A stretch of 64,000 nt of DNA from contig MNCI01004534.1 of the NCBI GenBank assembly GCA_015680685.1, forward strand, positions 1-64,000, read 5' to 3'. Made by a program: the position numbers and the translations under genes. This DNA comes from Gnetum montanum (lineage: Eukaryota; Streptophyta; Gnetopsida; Gnetales; Gnetaceae). Below are positions 46,531-57,615 of this stretch, piece after piece. Below the pieces are notes generated by a model. The model searched no databases. It was not told the origin of the DNA and saw nothing but the letters and a program-made list of their open reading frames with translations. Numbering within the stretch: position 1 is the first letter of the stretch; every line of letters begins with the position of its first letter.

Positions 46531-47730
46531 CTTTACCTGCTTGATAACAGAATGCACAGATCCTATCACCCAAGTAGTACAAGTGGCCTCCATAAGCATT
46601 ACTAACATCCAAGAGTGGTACGTTAACGTGAAAGCCTACCTGTAGCATGGTGAACCCCCACACGACTTGACATCTACTCAAAGGGATGTAATCCAAAAGC
46701 GAGCACGATAGTATGTCCTCGTGGGAGATAATACCTTATGTAAGCGCTCCTTTGATGGAATACTGTTAACTTGTGTTGGTGGGAAGGAGGCACAAAAAAT
46801 CATTAGCAAGGTCCATGAAGGACTATGTGGAGGATACATAGCTCCCAGGGCCATGGCAGCTAAGATCAGATGCCTAGAATATTATTGGCCTTGCATGGAA
46901 TGAGATTGCTTTGCTAAAGTTAAAACATGTGACATGTGCCAACGTTATGCAAACCTTATACACATGTCACCTACTGAGTTGCACCCTACATAGATCATGT
47001 GGCCATTCCAACGATGGGGACTAGATATCATAGGACCCATAACACCTAAGTCTTCCATAGGGCATAGCTTCATCATTATTGCCACCAAGTACTTTACGAA
47101 GTGGGCAGAGGCTATCCCCCTTAGAAAAACTACATCTCAATAGGTTTGCCACTTCATCTTAGATAACATCGTAATAAGGTTTGGTCTTCCCATGACTATT
47201 GTGAAAAATAATGGACCACAGTTTAGTAGTGTGGAAACCAGAACCTTTGTAGCAACCTTGGCATTAGGTAATCTTTCTTATCATCATACTACCCGCAGGC
47301 AAATAGTCAGGAAAAAGTAACAAACAAGGCCATCATCAACTTGCTTAAAAGAATGCTTAGCAATAGCAAGAAGCGATGGCACAAGCAAATCCTCTATGTG
47401 TTGTGGGCCTACCGTATGATGTGCAGGACAGCTATAGGTAAGACTCCTTATAGTCTAGTGTACGAATTTGAAGTAGTGTTACCTCTTGAATTGCAGGTAC
47501 CATCTTTGTGGATGATTTGTTCGAGCATTGTGAACAAGGCCTAGAACGAGTCAAGAACCATCGACCTTGACTCCCTAGAGGAAGAGTGTGCACAGACACT
47601 GGGTCATATCAAATGGTATCAAGACAAGCAGCGCATCATGCAAACCTACATCAATGGCCAATAAAAAGGGCGACCTAGTCCTCAAAGCTGTCCATGAACG
47701 TGTAGACAAATTTTCAGCAAACTAGGAGGG
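46531..47730 (+). pseudogene. pol: Element D integrase
   Basis: Zinc domain: KVHEGLCGGYIAPRAMAAKI (46820) and CDMCQRYANLIH (46935); the second His is Tyr. Core: WPFQRWGLDIIGPITP (47000, first Asp kept) and IVKNNGPQFSS (47200, second Asp changed to Asn), so it is inactive. A degenerate YHTTRRQ...QEKVTNKAII region follows, then LYVLWAYRMMCRTAIGKTPY (47392). C-terminal domain: GDLVLKAVHERVDKFSAN (47672). It stops at the contig end (N at 47731). Confidence 0.8.
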
Positions 47731-47731
47731 N

Positions 47732-48378
47732 GAACCTTGCTCCATATTGATGTTATTTATTGCCTAGGTTGCCACTTTGTCACTATGGATCACCACCTCC
47801 CTGCCCACATATGGTAGGTGGATTTCTTGATGTATGGATGAAGAGACAACCTTGATTTGGGCTAACCATGACCTTCCCAAGATCAGGTTAAACCCAAGCA
47901 TCTCTTCTACCATGATGAATGTTGCATTTTTGGAGAACTGGTCCCCTACCAAAAAGTTAATGTGGACAGTGCCTTTCACCACTACTTGCACTCCGTTGAA
48001 TGACTTCAGACATGATGTTGTTGTGGGTTGCTACAAGAAAGGTTTCCTAATGCCAAGGTTGCTACAAAGGTTCTGGTTTCCATACTACTAAACTGTGGCT
48101 CATTTTTTATCACAATAGTCATCAGAAGACCAAACCTTATTATGATGTTATCTAAGATGAAGTGGCAAACTTGTTGAGATGTAGTTTTCCTAAGGGGAAT
48201 AGCTTTGAATGGACCCTCCTAGTTTGCTGAAAATTTGTCTACACGTTCATGGACAGCTTTGAGGACTAGGTCGCCCTTTTTATTGGCCATTGATGTAGGT
48301 TTGCATGATGCGCTGCTTGTCTTGATACCATTTGATATGACCCAGTGTCTGTGCACACTCTTCCTCTAGGGAGTCAAG
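47732..48378 (-). pseudogene. pol: Wrongly oriented chimeric contig: integrase piece joined to protease
   Basis: Bases 48214-48378 are the exact reverse complement of 47566-47730 (165 bases) and Ns flank the contig, so it should be flipped. Flipped, it runs from the integrase C-terminus (overlap) into a second piece of integrase core (AIPLRKTTSQQVCHFILDN, minus strand, about 48040-48213). It then runs directly into a Tat/Ogre protease (about 47764-48000, minus strand): VVVKGTVHINFLVGDQF, FIMVEEMLGFNLILGRSWLA and EIHLPYVGREVVIHSDK. The protease then leads naturally into 48380, the start of element E. The integrase-to-protease junction is either an old recombination point or a chimeric assembly. 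Confidence 0.8.
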
Positions 48379-48379
48379 N

Positions 48380-48603
48380 AAGGATGATCGTTACTCGTGT
48401 AGCGTAACAATGCCACTACTCCTTACCCAATTAATGCTCTTTATACATCTATTCCTTGTTTGCTTTACATTCACTCGTCTACGCTAAGTGTCTAATTCAT
48501 TCTTTAAACCAATCACATCACATCTACTGTTTACATTACACCACAACCTGCTAAGGCCTAAAACTGGCAAAAATTTTTCCTTACCATCGTCCAATGGCCC
48601 AAA
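48380..48603 (+). other. Element E post-protease spacer
   Basis: Collinear with 38263-38486 of element D (GGATGATCGTTACT, CTCCTTACC, TACATCTATTCCTTG). It is non-coding. Confidence 0.7.
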
Positions 48604-48702
48604 ATGGCCTAAAACTAGCAACAGCCTGAAATGGCCTAAAACTAGCAACAGCCCGAAATGGCTTAAAACTACCAACGGCCCGAAATGGCCTAAAACTAAA
48701 AT
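48604..48702 (+). repeat. 27-bp tandem array after the element E protease
   Basis: Units starting ATGGCCTAAAACTAG at 48604, 48631, 48658 and 48685, with the same 27-base period and core as in element D at 38487. It has fewer units, so the arrays have changed in copy number since the copies parted. Confidence 0.9.
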
Positions 48703-48872
48703 GAGACGCTCCTAAAAAATTTAATGCAAAAAGAAAAGGAATAAAATAAAATAAAAATAAGTACAACATAACACATAAGCAAAATAAATTTCTTCATATT
48801 CCATTTTTTCTTTCACAAATCAATAATGTTTGTAACATTCTTTGAATTCAAATAAAATGCTCAGCCACTATG

Positions 48873-51800
48873 CTATGACCCTTTGCCAGCTCCATCATCC
48901 CCTACTTCATTAGGCCTTGTATTTTCATCTAGATTCTATACCACAAAAAAATGAAATAGTTAGCTAAACTCACAATAAAGACTTGAATAAAACAAACTAT
49001 CACTATGCCAAAAGGTAACTAACCCGAGACACCCCCGCATCTATTTTGGGGGGTATTCGATCTAGGCTTTCCACTAGGTGCTACAAGATCTCCTTTTCCA
49101 TGATATCAACCCAATTCCTATCGCCCAGGTCAACACTTGCTACAACTTTATCCTTTTCTATGGATGTCCATCTTGGTGGTCCTGGAGAAAAGGTGGCAAT
49201 GGTGGTTTCACCTGCGATGAAGGTCACTTTCCTTTCACGAGATTCGCTCACTGTCACCTATTGCATGAACCTGTCGTAAGCCCCAGAAGCACCAATAATA
49301 TCAAGGAATACCTTATAGGTATGTAACTTGACTGAGGCATCCCTATATTGGTTACGATAGGTGGCATGTTCTAGCTTATACATATGCTTATGGTTTTTCT
49401 GTGCCTGCCCCCACTCATAAACCTTTACACTATAGTCTTTCCATTCTTGGTTCTTCTGGGCTAACAGGTCCATTTTCATGCACTGTTCTATTATCTCATG
49501 AGTGGTCTCATTGTTGCACCACACAGCCATCCAATACCTTGCGTAGTCAATGATGGTCATGCACCAATTTCCATCGTTGGTGTCTCGGGCCAATAGGAAT
49601 TCATTCCTGGAATGAAGATCTCCCACCTCGATGGTCAGGTTGTTCTTCTCCTTCTTAAACCTCTGTACCCATTTCCAAAGGTCTTTGTTCACGCACCTAC
49701 ATTCCCACAAGAAGCATGCTGAGTATAGTGCACATTGGCTCACTTCTTCATAAACACGACGAGGTACTTTGGTCACGTCTAATGGAAATGTAGACATGGC
49801 ATTGACCTCAACCACTCGTTTGGGGTCCTACTTGATACAAGAAGCTATTGACCACATATACAAAGGCATTAGTAACAGTGGCATAGTGAAGCAACAACAT
49901 TTTAAACAGTCTAGCTTAACAATTTTGACTTACCCACTTCCTGATCGATCTACTTTGGACGATCGATCATCTCATCGACCACCCCCTTCATGAAAGTAAA
50001 TTTATCAGGGGTCTCGGTCCATGGTCGTAGGTGGATCAAAGACAGGCTGGAGGTATTGACTACAGTGTCAGCTTCATGGTAAAATGTGTTAGCAATAGTG
50101 GAGAGAACCATGATAGGGCTGATGAACAACATAAATGACAGTGTAAAGCTCCTACCAAGAAAACCCTCAGGGGTGATAGCGAGGGGGTCACCCATCAGCA
50201 CACTGTCAAATATGCAGTCAAACTCGCCAGCATCCAAATGGAGCCCCTCTCCTTCTAGCTGACCTAATAGCGTAGTAGCATCCTCGATGCTTATGTGTCC
50301 CTTTGGTACCGAACTACTCTCTACAAAAGGGTCATCAGCAGGGGCCTCTTCCCAATCACTAGGAGCCTCTTCCTCAGTGGCTAGACCCCTTTCCTCTTCA
50401 TCAGCAGGGACCTCCTCCTCACCAACCGAGGCCCCTTCTTCATTGACCAAGGCCTTCTCCTCTATGGCCAGAGGCCCTTCATTTTCACCGATCACACCTG
50501 TTGTAGGGGCCACCACCTCTTCTTCCCCTTCTTTCTCCTCTTCCTCTGCCAATAAAGCATAGTCGTAGCTAGCGAATAATACCAACTTGAAGTAGATGCT
50601 ACGCTGTGCAATGCTACCTAGCGTAGCACAACATAGCAAACGTTAACCACAAAAAAAATCAAAATCAAAAACTTACCAATCGAAGGCTACACTCTATGAA
50701 GTTTGAGTCACAGCTTCTTCCCTCTTCCCTCATCTATGTGGGGAGGTTCCTCAACTAGAAGAGACCTCTTGTGTTGCAATTTTTTTTCACAGTCTCTACA
50801 ATGAGGCATTCCCCCCTTGTCACACTACCATTGGTAGTAGGAGGTGCCTCTCCCAAGCTGTCCTGGGCCCGAAAGTTGCATGCCACCAGATCCCTGGTCG
50901 TTGTTGAAAATGATTCCCCAATAGCTTCCGAGGAGACCTAAGATCAGGTGGTATGAAAGACTTGGTAGATCCATAGTTTGGAAATCTGGGTACAATCTTG
51001 TAGTACCCAAACTTCATTCTCACGAAGTACCAAGAATTCTGTGAAACGCCGTAAGAAGGTTATGAAGAAAGCATGCTGCATGTTGAAACAGGACTCAAGA
51101 TTCCCGTGAAGCTTGACCATTTCAACTTGCATGCCTCTACAAATGTTCTTGGCCCAATTGTAACAAGTCCCCTCTTCCATGACATCCCTCATTATCCAAG
51201 CCTGCTTAATTCCAATGATTTTTCCTTGGGATAGCAATTCGAGAAAGGCATGGGCACGGAAGATAAGGTAAACCATTTTGGCCACCCATAGCCTGACTTT
51301 CTCCATATAGATCCCCTTTTGGTCCTTCGCCACCCCTAGCCACTCCTCGATGTCCCCCTAATTGTGTGCATCTTTCTTGGATTTTTCTCCCACGGGGAGA
51401 CCATTAGAGGGGACGCTGAAAAGATCCACAAACAATTGATTGTTGACATCAAACCCTACATGCACATCATGAACACGTGTGTGAAAGCGATCTGCCTTTT
51501 TGGAGAAGGAGTCAGCTAGGTCAAGCATCTCGGTAGGTGGGACATTCAGGATAACATCCAAGAATAAGTTCATAAGCCCAGCCTCCTAAAGGTTGTGGAC
51601 AAGCGTGGTTGGGGTCCCATTGCAGAGCCAACACTAGGTCTCCTCCACCTCCCCATACTTAAAAAAGAGGTTGGTTTCATTACACCCAGAGGTAATTACA
51701 GTCACCTCCTGGGATTTCTTCGCCACTAAATCAATTCGCAAAAATTAAGCAAAAAAAGAAAAAAAGGAGAGGGTTAGCAAAAGGTAAACATCACTCAAAC

Positions 51801-53582
51801 ATGCAATAGTGAATTCAAACTTTAGCGTACCAAGTTTAAACGGCGTAGGAAACGGTGGGAGATCCACCAACACATCTTTGATGGTAAGCAGCCTGAGGGA
51901 TTCCCACTCCCTATCCAACCAACTAGCTTCTTTACAGTTCCCATAAAATTGGAAATACTAGGTTGGATAGATTATGAACTCACCCCCAAACTGGCCTATT
52001 ATGCTAGCATGCACATTCCTAGTGGAGGAAAACTCCCGCAGGGCCATTTGTGCCAATGCCAAGGTGTCTATGTCATCATGGAGACCACTTTTGTCAATAA
52101 AAAACCTGGTAACATATGGAAAATGTATATATGCTTTGTTAATACCTGTGTCTAGCGTAGCATAGATTACACAACAAAATACCTTTGAAGAGCTCACCCG
52201 CCGACATAATAAATGATTCCAGGTGGGTTTTGAAAGCAAGTGCCCATGTGAAGGGCAACAAACAATGTGTTGTATAAGTGATAGCACTTATACTTAGGCA
52301 TCTCCCAAATCCAACTTAAGTATCTTAAGCTCTTTGAAGGTTGGTTGGAAACTTCTGCCTACTCGCCCCTGATCGACCCATCAGTCAAAAATTTTAGAAT
52401 TCCCCGGTTTGCCCTGGGCAACAGGGTTTCTGTAATTGGGGCTACCATCTCCTCTGATAAGTGTGACCAAACAGTCATACTAAAATGCTGGAGGAGGAAC
52501 TATAGGAAGTCCCATGCACCCTCCCAGAACCAGACTACCTACCACTCCACACATGCATGGGGAGGAGGGACATTGGCCACCGGTGCACTAAGGCAACACA
52601 TGACTCCTACAATCTCCAGGACGATTAGGATGGGCTTCAACATGATCCTGCAGAACGAAGAACCAAACATTAGCACTATGTACGAGAAAATGTAGTGTAA
52701 CCCTATGATTACATGTAGTGTAGCATAACACTTTCTTTGCATATGGTGTAGTATGACCCCCTAATCGCAAATCTTTCTTTAAAAAACAAAACAAATAGAA
52801 TAAAAATAATGGACAACATAGTAACACAAGACTTGTAGCATAGCATAGGCACCAGACCTCGCATAATGTAACAACATTTAGATGCAAATGCATGACACGT
52901 AGCAATGCTAGCAGATGAACACAATACAACGACACGTAACACCCCACTATGACAAGCATGGCAATGTGGCAAACTTGACAAAAAATAGATTCAGCAACGT
53001 AGTAGCATTATAGATTCAACAACGCCAATGCGATGACCTTATGATGTACTATCATACCACAATAAAAACATTACAAAGTGCAGACAAGGAAGAGTTCATT
53101 GTGCTACAGCCATCCCAACCATACTTCGGCTGTACAAAATAACCCGTGTTGTACTACGATAAACACATGTCTTACTTGTCAAATCTCACATACAGCCAAA
53201 CCCTCCTAAGGGTGGTGCACTATGATAACCATGCACTAAGCTGTTCAGACTTGCCCAAACCCCCACAACAAAGTAGTTGTAACAATGGTAGTCAAGGTGA
53301 TACTGCATATAGCTATAGTGTAACATCCATACAGTCGCGCTGCCCAACCAACAACAGCGGAAGCGTAGCGGCCAAAACGGCCACCAAAACAATGGCAAAA
53401 GACGTGGATTTCAATAATAATGATTGCTGAAGTCTGAACAACAAAGGCAGTGTAGTAACTTACCAAGTAGTCAGAGTCTCCTCCCGCACTTCAAGGCATG
53501 CCTGGGACAGGCGCCCCAAAGTGTCCTTGACTTCATCTACCTTAGCGGGCCCTCGATGCTTACATTCACCTTTAGGTGCCAT
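48873..53582 (-). pseudogene. Spliced antisense gene, copy 2 (element E), unknown function
   Basis: Exons: 53464-53582, 52198-52647, 51831-52105, 50677-51725, 50156-50545, 49934-50071, 49024-49844 and 48873-48935. Sizes equal copy 1 for exons 1, 2, 3, 6, 7 and 8; exon 4 differs by one base and the acidic exon 5 by 36 (in-frame). Splice sites are clean: TTG/GTAAGT after exon 1, TTCTGCAG before exon 2, GTGAG after exon 2, GTAAGT after exons 4 and 6. The start is MAPKGECKHRG. Exon 4 has GLPVGEKSKKD and GKIIGIKQAWIMRDVMEEGT. Exon 7 has YKLEHATYRNQYRDA. The end is PNEVGDDGAGKGS. Single stops lie in exons 2, 3, 4 and 7. Two TAGs in exon 4 (HNL-stop-EAG, and S-stop before SSEAI) are shared with copy 1. 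I recognise no family. Confidence 0.87.
50595..50640. repeat. LTR-type palindromic motif inside antisense intron 4, copy 2
   Basis: AGATGCTACGCTGTGCAATG followed by CTACCTAGCGTAGCACAACA. It occupies the same place as the motif at 40592 in copy 1 and resembles the element D LTR motifs. Confidence 0.7.
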
Positions 53583-53714
53583 TACTTCACTCATAAATGC
53601 TATCAACTACTACACTATATCACTTCTTTCTCTCTCAGCACAATCACGCTACGCTTCAAATGTGGGCTCTACACTTTGACAAAGAAAATGACAAGTTTAC
53701 CAAGGGTAAACCCC

Positions 53715-53732
53715 TATTTATAGCTGACGTGG
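53715..53732 (-). promoter_or_regulatory. TATA box and ACGT element of antisense gene, copy 2
   Basis: Minus strand: CCACGTCAGCTATAAATAGG. TATAAATA (53715-53722) lies 133 bases before the ATG at 53582, exactly as in copy 1. CCACGTCA just upstream is a typical plant bZIP-type ACGT core. It is not preserved in copy 1. Confidence 0.75.
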
Positions 53733-53913
53733 CAAAAAGAACTTGCAATTTTCACATCCCAAGTAATGTGGTATGCCCCATTTAGCATAGTACTTTTGTG
53801 TCAAAAACCTGCTATAGTGTAACATCATTGTTTGCAGCATAACAGGTGGACCCAACTGAAAATTTTGTCCCACCTTAAATTAGGAACCTACCTTTACGAA
53901 GCCTGCACACCAT

Positions 53914-54230
53914 GGTCTGCAAATACCTTGAACTAGTAACATTTCACAAACCCAACCTATTAATTGTCCGCAAAGACCTTAAACTAGTAGCCTTACCCTT
54001 ACAACCTGTTAACGGTCTGCAAAGAGCTTAAATTAGTAACCTTAGTTTCTGAACTCCACCCGTTAACAGTCTGCCATGACCTTAAATTGGTAGCTTTAGC
54101 ACCCATTTTGTATTTTAGAACTAGATTTCGCAATGTTATGGTCCACCACGACCTTAAACTAGTAGAGTTAATGTTTCTTGCATGTTTGAACCCGCTCACG
54201 GTTCGCCAAGACCTTAAACTAGTACCTTAC
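53914..54230 (+). repeat. About 48-bp repeat array between antisense promoter and RT, element E
   Basis: Units with CAAAGACCTTAAACTAGTAG-type cores and GTTAACGG or GTTAACAG joints. Collinear with 43905-44270 of element D, with different unit numbers. Confidence 0.8.
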
Positions 54231-54329
54231 AAATTTGGCCAAATATTTGACGATCATTTCATGTTTCATTGTTGCTTTGCAAATATTTATTATGTGTTAT
54301 TGCTACAAATAGGTGTTACTTGATCGATC

Positions 54330-54348
54330 TTTTTCTTACTATGGCAGG
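54330..54348 (+). promoter_or_regulatory. Sense-strand 3' splice site before RT, element E
   Basis: CTTTTTCTTACTATGGCAG followed by GTTGAACAAGATGGCC (exon from 54348). The tract is longer and more pyrimidine-rich than in element D, and the junction is identical. Confidence 0.6.
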
Positions 54349-55567
54349 TTGAACAAGATGGCCATGTACCATGATCTACACTCACTTTTAACCTTGACAG
54401 GTCCTCATGGCAAGCTTGCAAGATAAATGAACTTAGAGTTGATAAACTGGGATTCATCTATTGATAACACTATAGCATCCCTGGAAATGTCCCTAGATTG
54501 GCTCGAACATTTGGTCCAAGCCTTAGACTTAGAGGCTGGGGATGTGACTAAGGACCATCTCATTGAAGTACCAGTAAAAACATCCAGGGGGAAAGTAAAC
54601 ACACTAAAACTGAGTTCCCTCCTAGATCAACAAATGCAAAAGGATGTATCCAAAGTCCTTCAAGAAAACATCAAAGTATTTGCATGGTCCTACAATGACA
54701 TGCTAGGTTTGGAGCCATGGCTAATACAACATAACATTGTATTGGACCCATGCATCAAATCGGTTAAACAAAAGGCTTGAAAAATTAAACTATAAATCAC
54801 ACTAGCCATATGTGACGAAATCACTAAGCTATACTAAGCAGACTTCATTCGTAAAGTCGATTACTCGGAATGGGTATCAAACATCATTGTAGTCTCTAAG
54901 AAAATTGAAGGAATACGAATTTGTATAGACTTTTGGGATCTAAACAAAGAAACGATTAAAGACGACTTCCCACTACTAAGTATCAATCAACTTATTGACA
55001 CTACAGCTAGTCATGCTTTACTATCCTTCATGGATGGATTCTTGGGTTATAATCAAATTCGCATCAACTAGAGCATTAGTTGAAAACTACATTCATGACC
55101 CCTTGGGGAAATTTTTTTTACACTATAATGCCCTTTGGTTTAAAGAATGCTGGAGCAAACTATCAACGAGCCATGACCTACATATTTAGCGACTACCTCC
55201 TAGAAAGACTCAACAACTATGTGGATGACATAGCAGTCAATTCTAAGATAGCTATTGATCATCCCATAGATCTAGAGGTACTCCTCAAGTGTTGTCACAG
55301 GAATGACTTACATCTTAATGCAAAGAAGTGTGTTTTTTTCATAAAAACCAAATGCATGCTATGGTTTCTAGTATCGAAGGCTGGAGTACGAGTTGACCCT
55401 AACAAAGTTAAGGCCATCGTTAATCTAGCACCCCTACTAACGTTAAAGAATTCCGCGGGTTGTAAGGTAGAATACAGTTCATCAAAAGGTTTATAGCAAG
55501 GTTGACTGACAAGTTATACCCCATGCAATACTTTCTAAAGAAATGGATTAACTTCGAATGGGCAACC
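54348..55567 (+). pseudogene. pol: Element E reverse transcriptase, truncated by element F
   Basis: Parallel to 44396-45590. The first 117 codons from 54427 are open (VFAWSYNDMLGLEPWLIQHN at 54679). Then come ICIDFWDLNKETIKDDFPL (about 54920), SFMDGFLGYNQIRIN (about 55027), MPFGLKNAGANYQRAMTYI (about 55130) and NNYVDDIAVNSK (about 55217) with YxDD intact. It ends around the connection region, in sequence reading INFEWAT, where the element F LTR begins at 55568. RNase H and integrase are not in the window. Confidence 0.8.
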
Positions 55568-56936
55568 TGAAACACCACAAAATTCTGAGCTTAGTACTTC
55601 TCCGACAAGAATCAAGCTAAGTCATGATGCTCCCCAACATGACTGAAGCTTGAGGACCTCATAAACAGCATCAAACAGAGTTGAATCAAGTAACTAAAGG
55701 TTCCCTGAGACCCACACAAGACTACAGTGACATCTAGCATCAAACCTAGTAAATTTTGAACTCAAAATACTTGGTTTTCACTAAGTATGCATTCTGTACA
55801 CTGGCCTATACATGCCCAGCGTATGGCCCAGAGTGCAACAACTTTTGAGTCTCAAAAACTCATCAAAATGGGCCAGAATCGAAGGTTTAGACTCCTCATG
55901 ACCTTCCCTAAGGCCCCAGGAAGGTCTCAGGCTCCTAACAATCAAATTTTGGGCACCAAATGGGTCATTTCCTGCCTACATACATGCCCAGCGTGCATGC
56001 CCAGTGTGCAACACAGCGTACACCAGTCGAAGCCTCCCAAAACCAGGTCAGATCAAGTCCAAATAAGTTGAAAATCCATAGGCAGCATCCTCATGACACC
56101 AGAGCTCAAATTCAAGGGCCAAGTTCAAGATTTTTGGTTGTAACTGTATGCTCGTTTATAAAGTTCAATTCCTTTGTATTGGACAAGTCTGTATGCTGAG
56201 TTCACACGCCTAGCATGTACACGCTGGCATGCAGCACGCTGTACAATTGTAATATTCTTTGCACTCGGGCAACATAGCCACATGTCATCTGACCCAAAAT
56301 TCTCTCACCCATGGCCACTCATATCCTTCTAGATTTGAATCCAACACCCAAAACCTCATAAAAACCCCAATTTTTCACCAGATCAAGGGGGCCAATTTTT
56401 AGACAAAGAGAGAGAAAAAAAACTGGAACAGAGAAAACTAAGAAAATTCAAAAAATAACTTTGCACGCTAGACTTCTACCCTGCACGCTGACCATACAGC
56501 CTTCACGCTGTGCCTGCAATCCAAACTAGCATACCATCATCCCTCCGCACCACCGGGGCTCTTCATCCACCTTGTGTTAGATCCACAATTGCGTTTAGAC
56601 CGGTGCATTGTAATATCCATTTTGCAATAAATTTGTTTCATTTCTGGTTAATATTTGTTACAGTTTTCATCCATTTTTGTTTGCCTCTATTTTTGTTTCC
56701 TTGCATGTTTATGTTCTGGTTTACGTTTATCACGTTGTTTACGCATAACCTAGCATATTGCACATTGGTATATGTTGGGGAAATCCTTGTCTGATCCACG
56801 TGCAGACCACCCAAGGTACTCTACCTTCGTCAGTTCGAGCTCATCCTGAAGTGAAGGTAGAGTCTTCTGTGCTCATCTGCAAATCCCATGGTGCTTGTCC
56901 CATTCCAGCCTTGCACCGACGATTTCGAACAGTACA
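55568..56936 (+). repeat. Element F 5' LTR
   Basis: Starts TGAAACACCACAAAATTC directly where the element E RT is cut. Ends GAACAGTACA, five bases before the PBS. It contains many CACGCTG/CAGCGTG-type words (for example near 55815, 55990, 56225 and 56465). A TATA-like TCATAAAAA lies at 56356-56364. The 1.37-kb length differs from the 1.9-kb element D LTR, and only the ends look related. Confidence 0.75.
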
Positions 56937-56941
56937 GAAAA

Positions 56942-56960
56942 TGGCGCTAGAAGGAGGGCC
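56942..56960 (+). other. Element F primer-binding site
   Basis: TGGCGCTAGAAGGAGGGCC, probably the undecayed form of the sites at 34531 and 28537. It keeps the TGG that pairs with tRNA CCA. The primer tRNA is unassigned. Confidence 0.8.
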
Positions 56961-57131
56961 GAACACTGCTTAAACCTACTTTGATCCACCATAGATCTCT
57001 TCAGACCAGTTAATTCACCACTCTCTGTGCTTCTGATCTACCACCAAGTTTCCTCAGATTTACACTTCGTCTGCATAACTCTGATTTTGCAACTCCCTGA
57101 ACCTGCGTCCTGTTCTGCAATAATCTCAGCG

Positions 57132-57425
57132 TCTACACACTGCCCAGCTTACTTGCACGCTGTAGACCTTGTCTACATGTTGCCCAGCTTACTTGCATGC
57201 TGTAGACCTTATCTACACACTTCCCAACTTACCTGCACACTGTAGACCTTGTCTACATGTTGCCCAGCTTACCTGCATGCTGTAGACCTTTTCTACACAC
57301 TGCCCAGCTTACCTACACACTGTAGACCTTGTCTACACACTGCCCAGCTTACCTACATGTTGTAGACCTTGTCTACACGCTTCCCATCTTACCTGCATGC
57401 TGTAGCCCTTATCTACATGCTATAA
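57132..57425 (+). repeat. 40-bp tandem array in the element F leader
   Basis: Seven units of exactly 40 bases start at 57132, 57172, 57212, 57252, 57292, 57332 and 57372, plus a partial eighth. Each holds TCTACACRCTGCCCAGCTTA, then CYTGCAYGCTGTAGACCTTG. Within a unit, TCTACA and TGTAGA form inverted arms. The array lies in the untranslated leader between PBS and gag. Confidence 0.9.
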
Positions 57426-57615
57426 CCACTTGCAACACACTGACCACTCTGTCTTTACATTGACGATTACAGTCTGCATGCTGTGTAAACAGGCTACACG
57501 CTTCCAACTTAGGTGTACACTGATAAGTATACCTGTTTCATACTTGGCCATATCCTTACCTGTACACCTTGACATTGTCTCCCATCCACCTAGTTACACT
57601 TCCAACCTTTTCATC

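Noticed and set aside
37726-47991. Minus-strand protease-like frame at 47764-47991 as an antisense gene
   Set aside because: It is sense-strand protease in a flipped contig.
57132-57425. CRISPR-like array
   Set aside because: The units are contiguous 40-bp repeats without unique spacers, in a plant retrotransposon leader.
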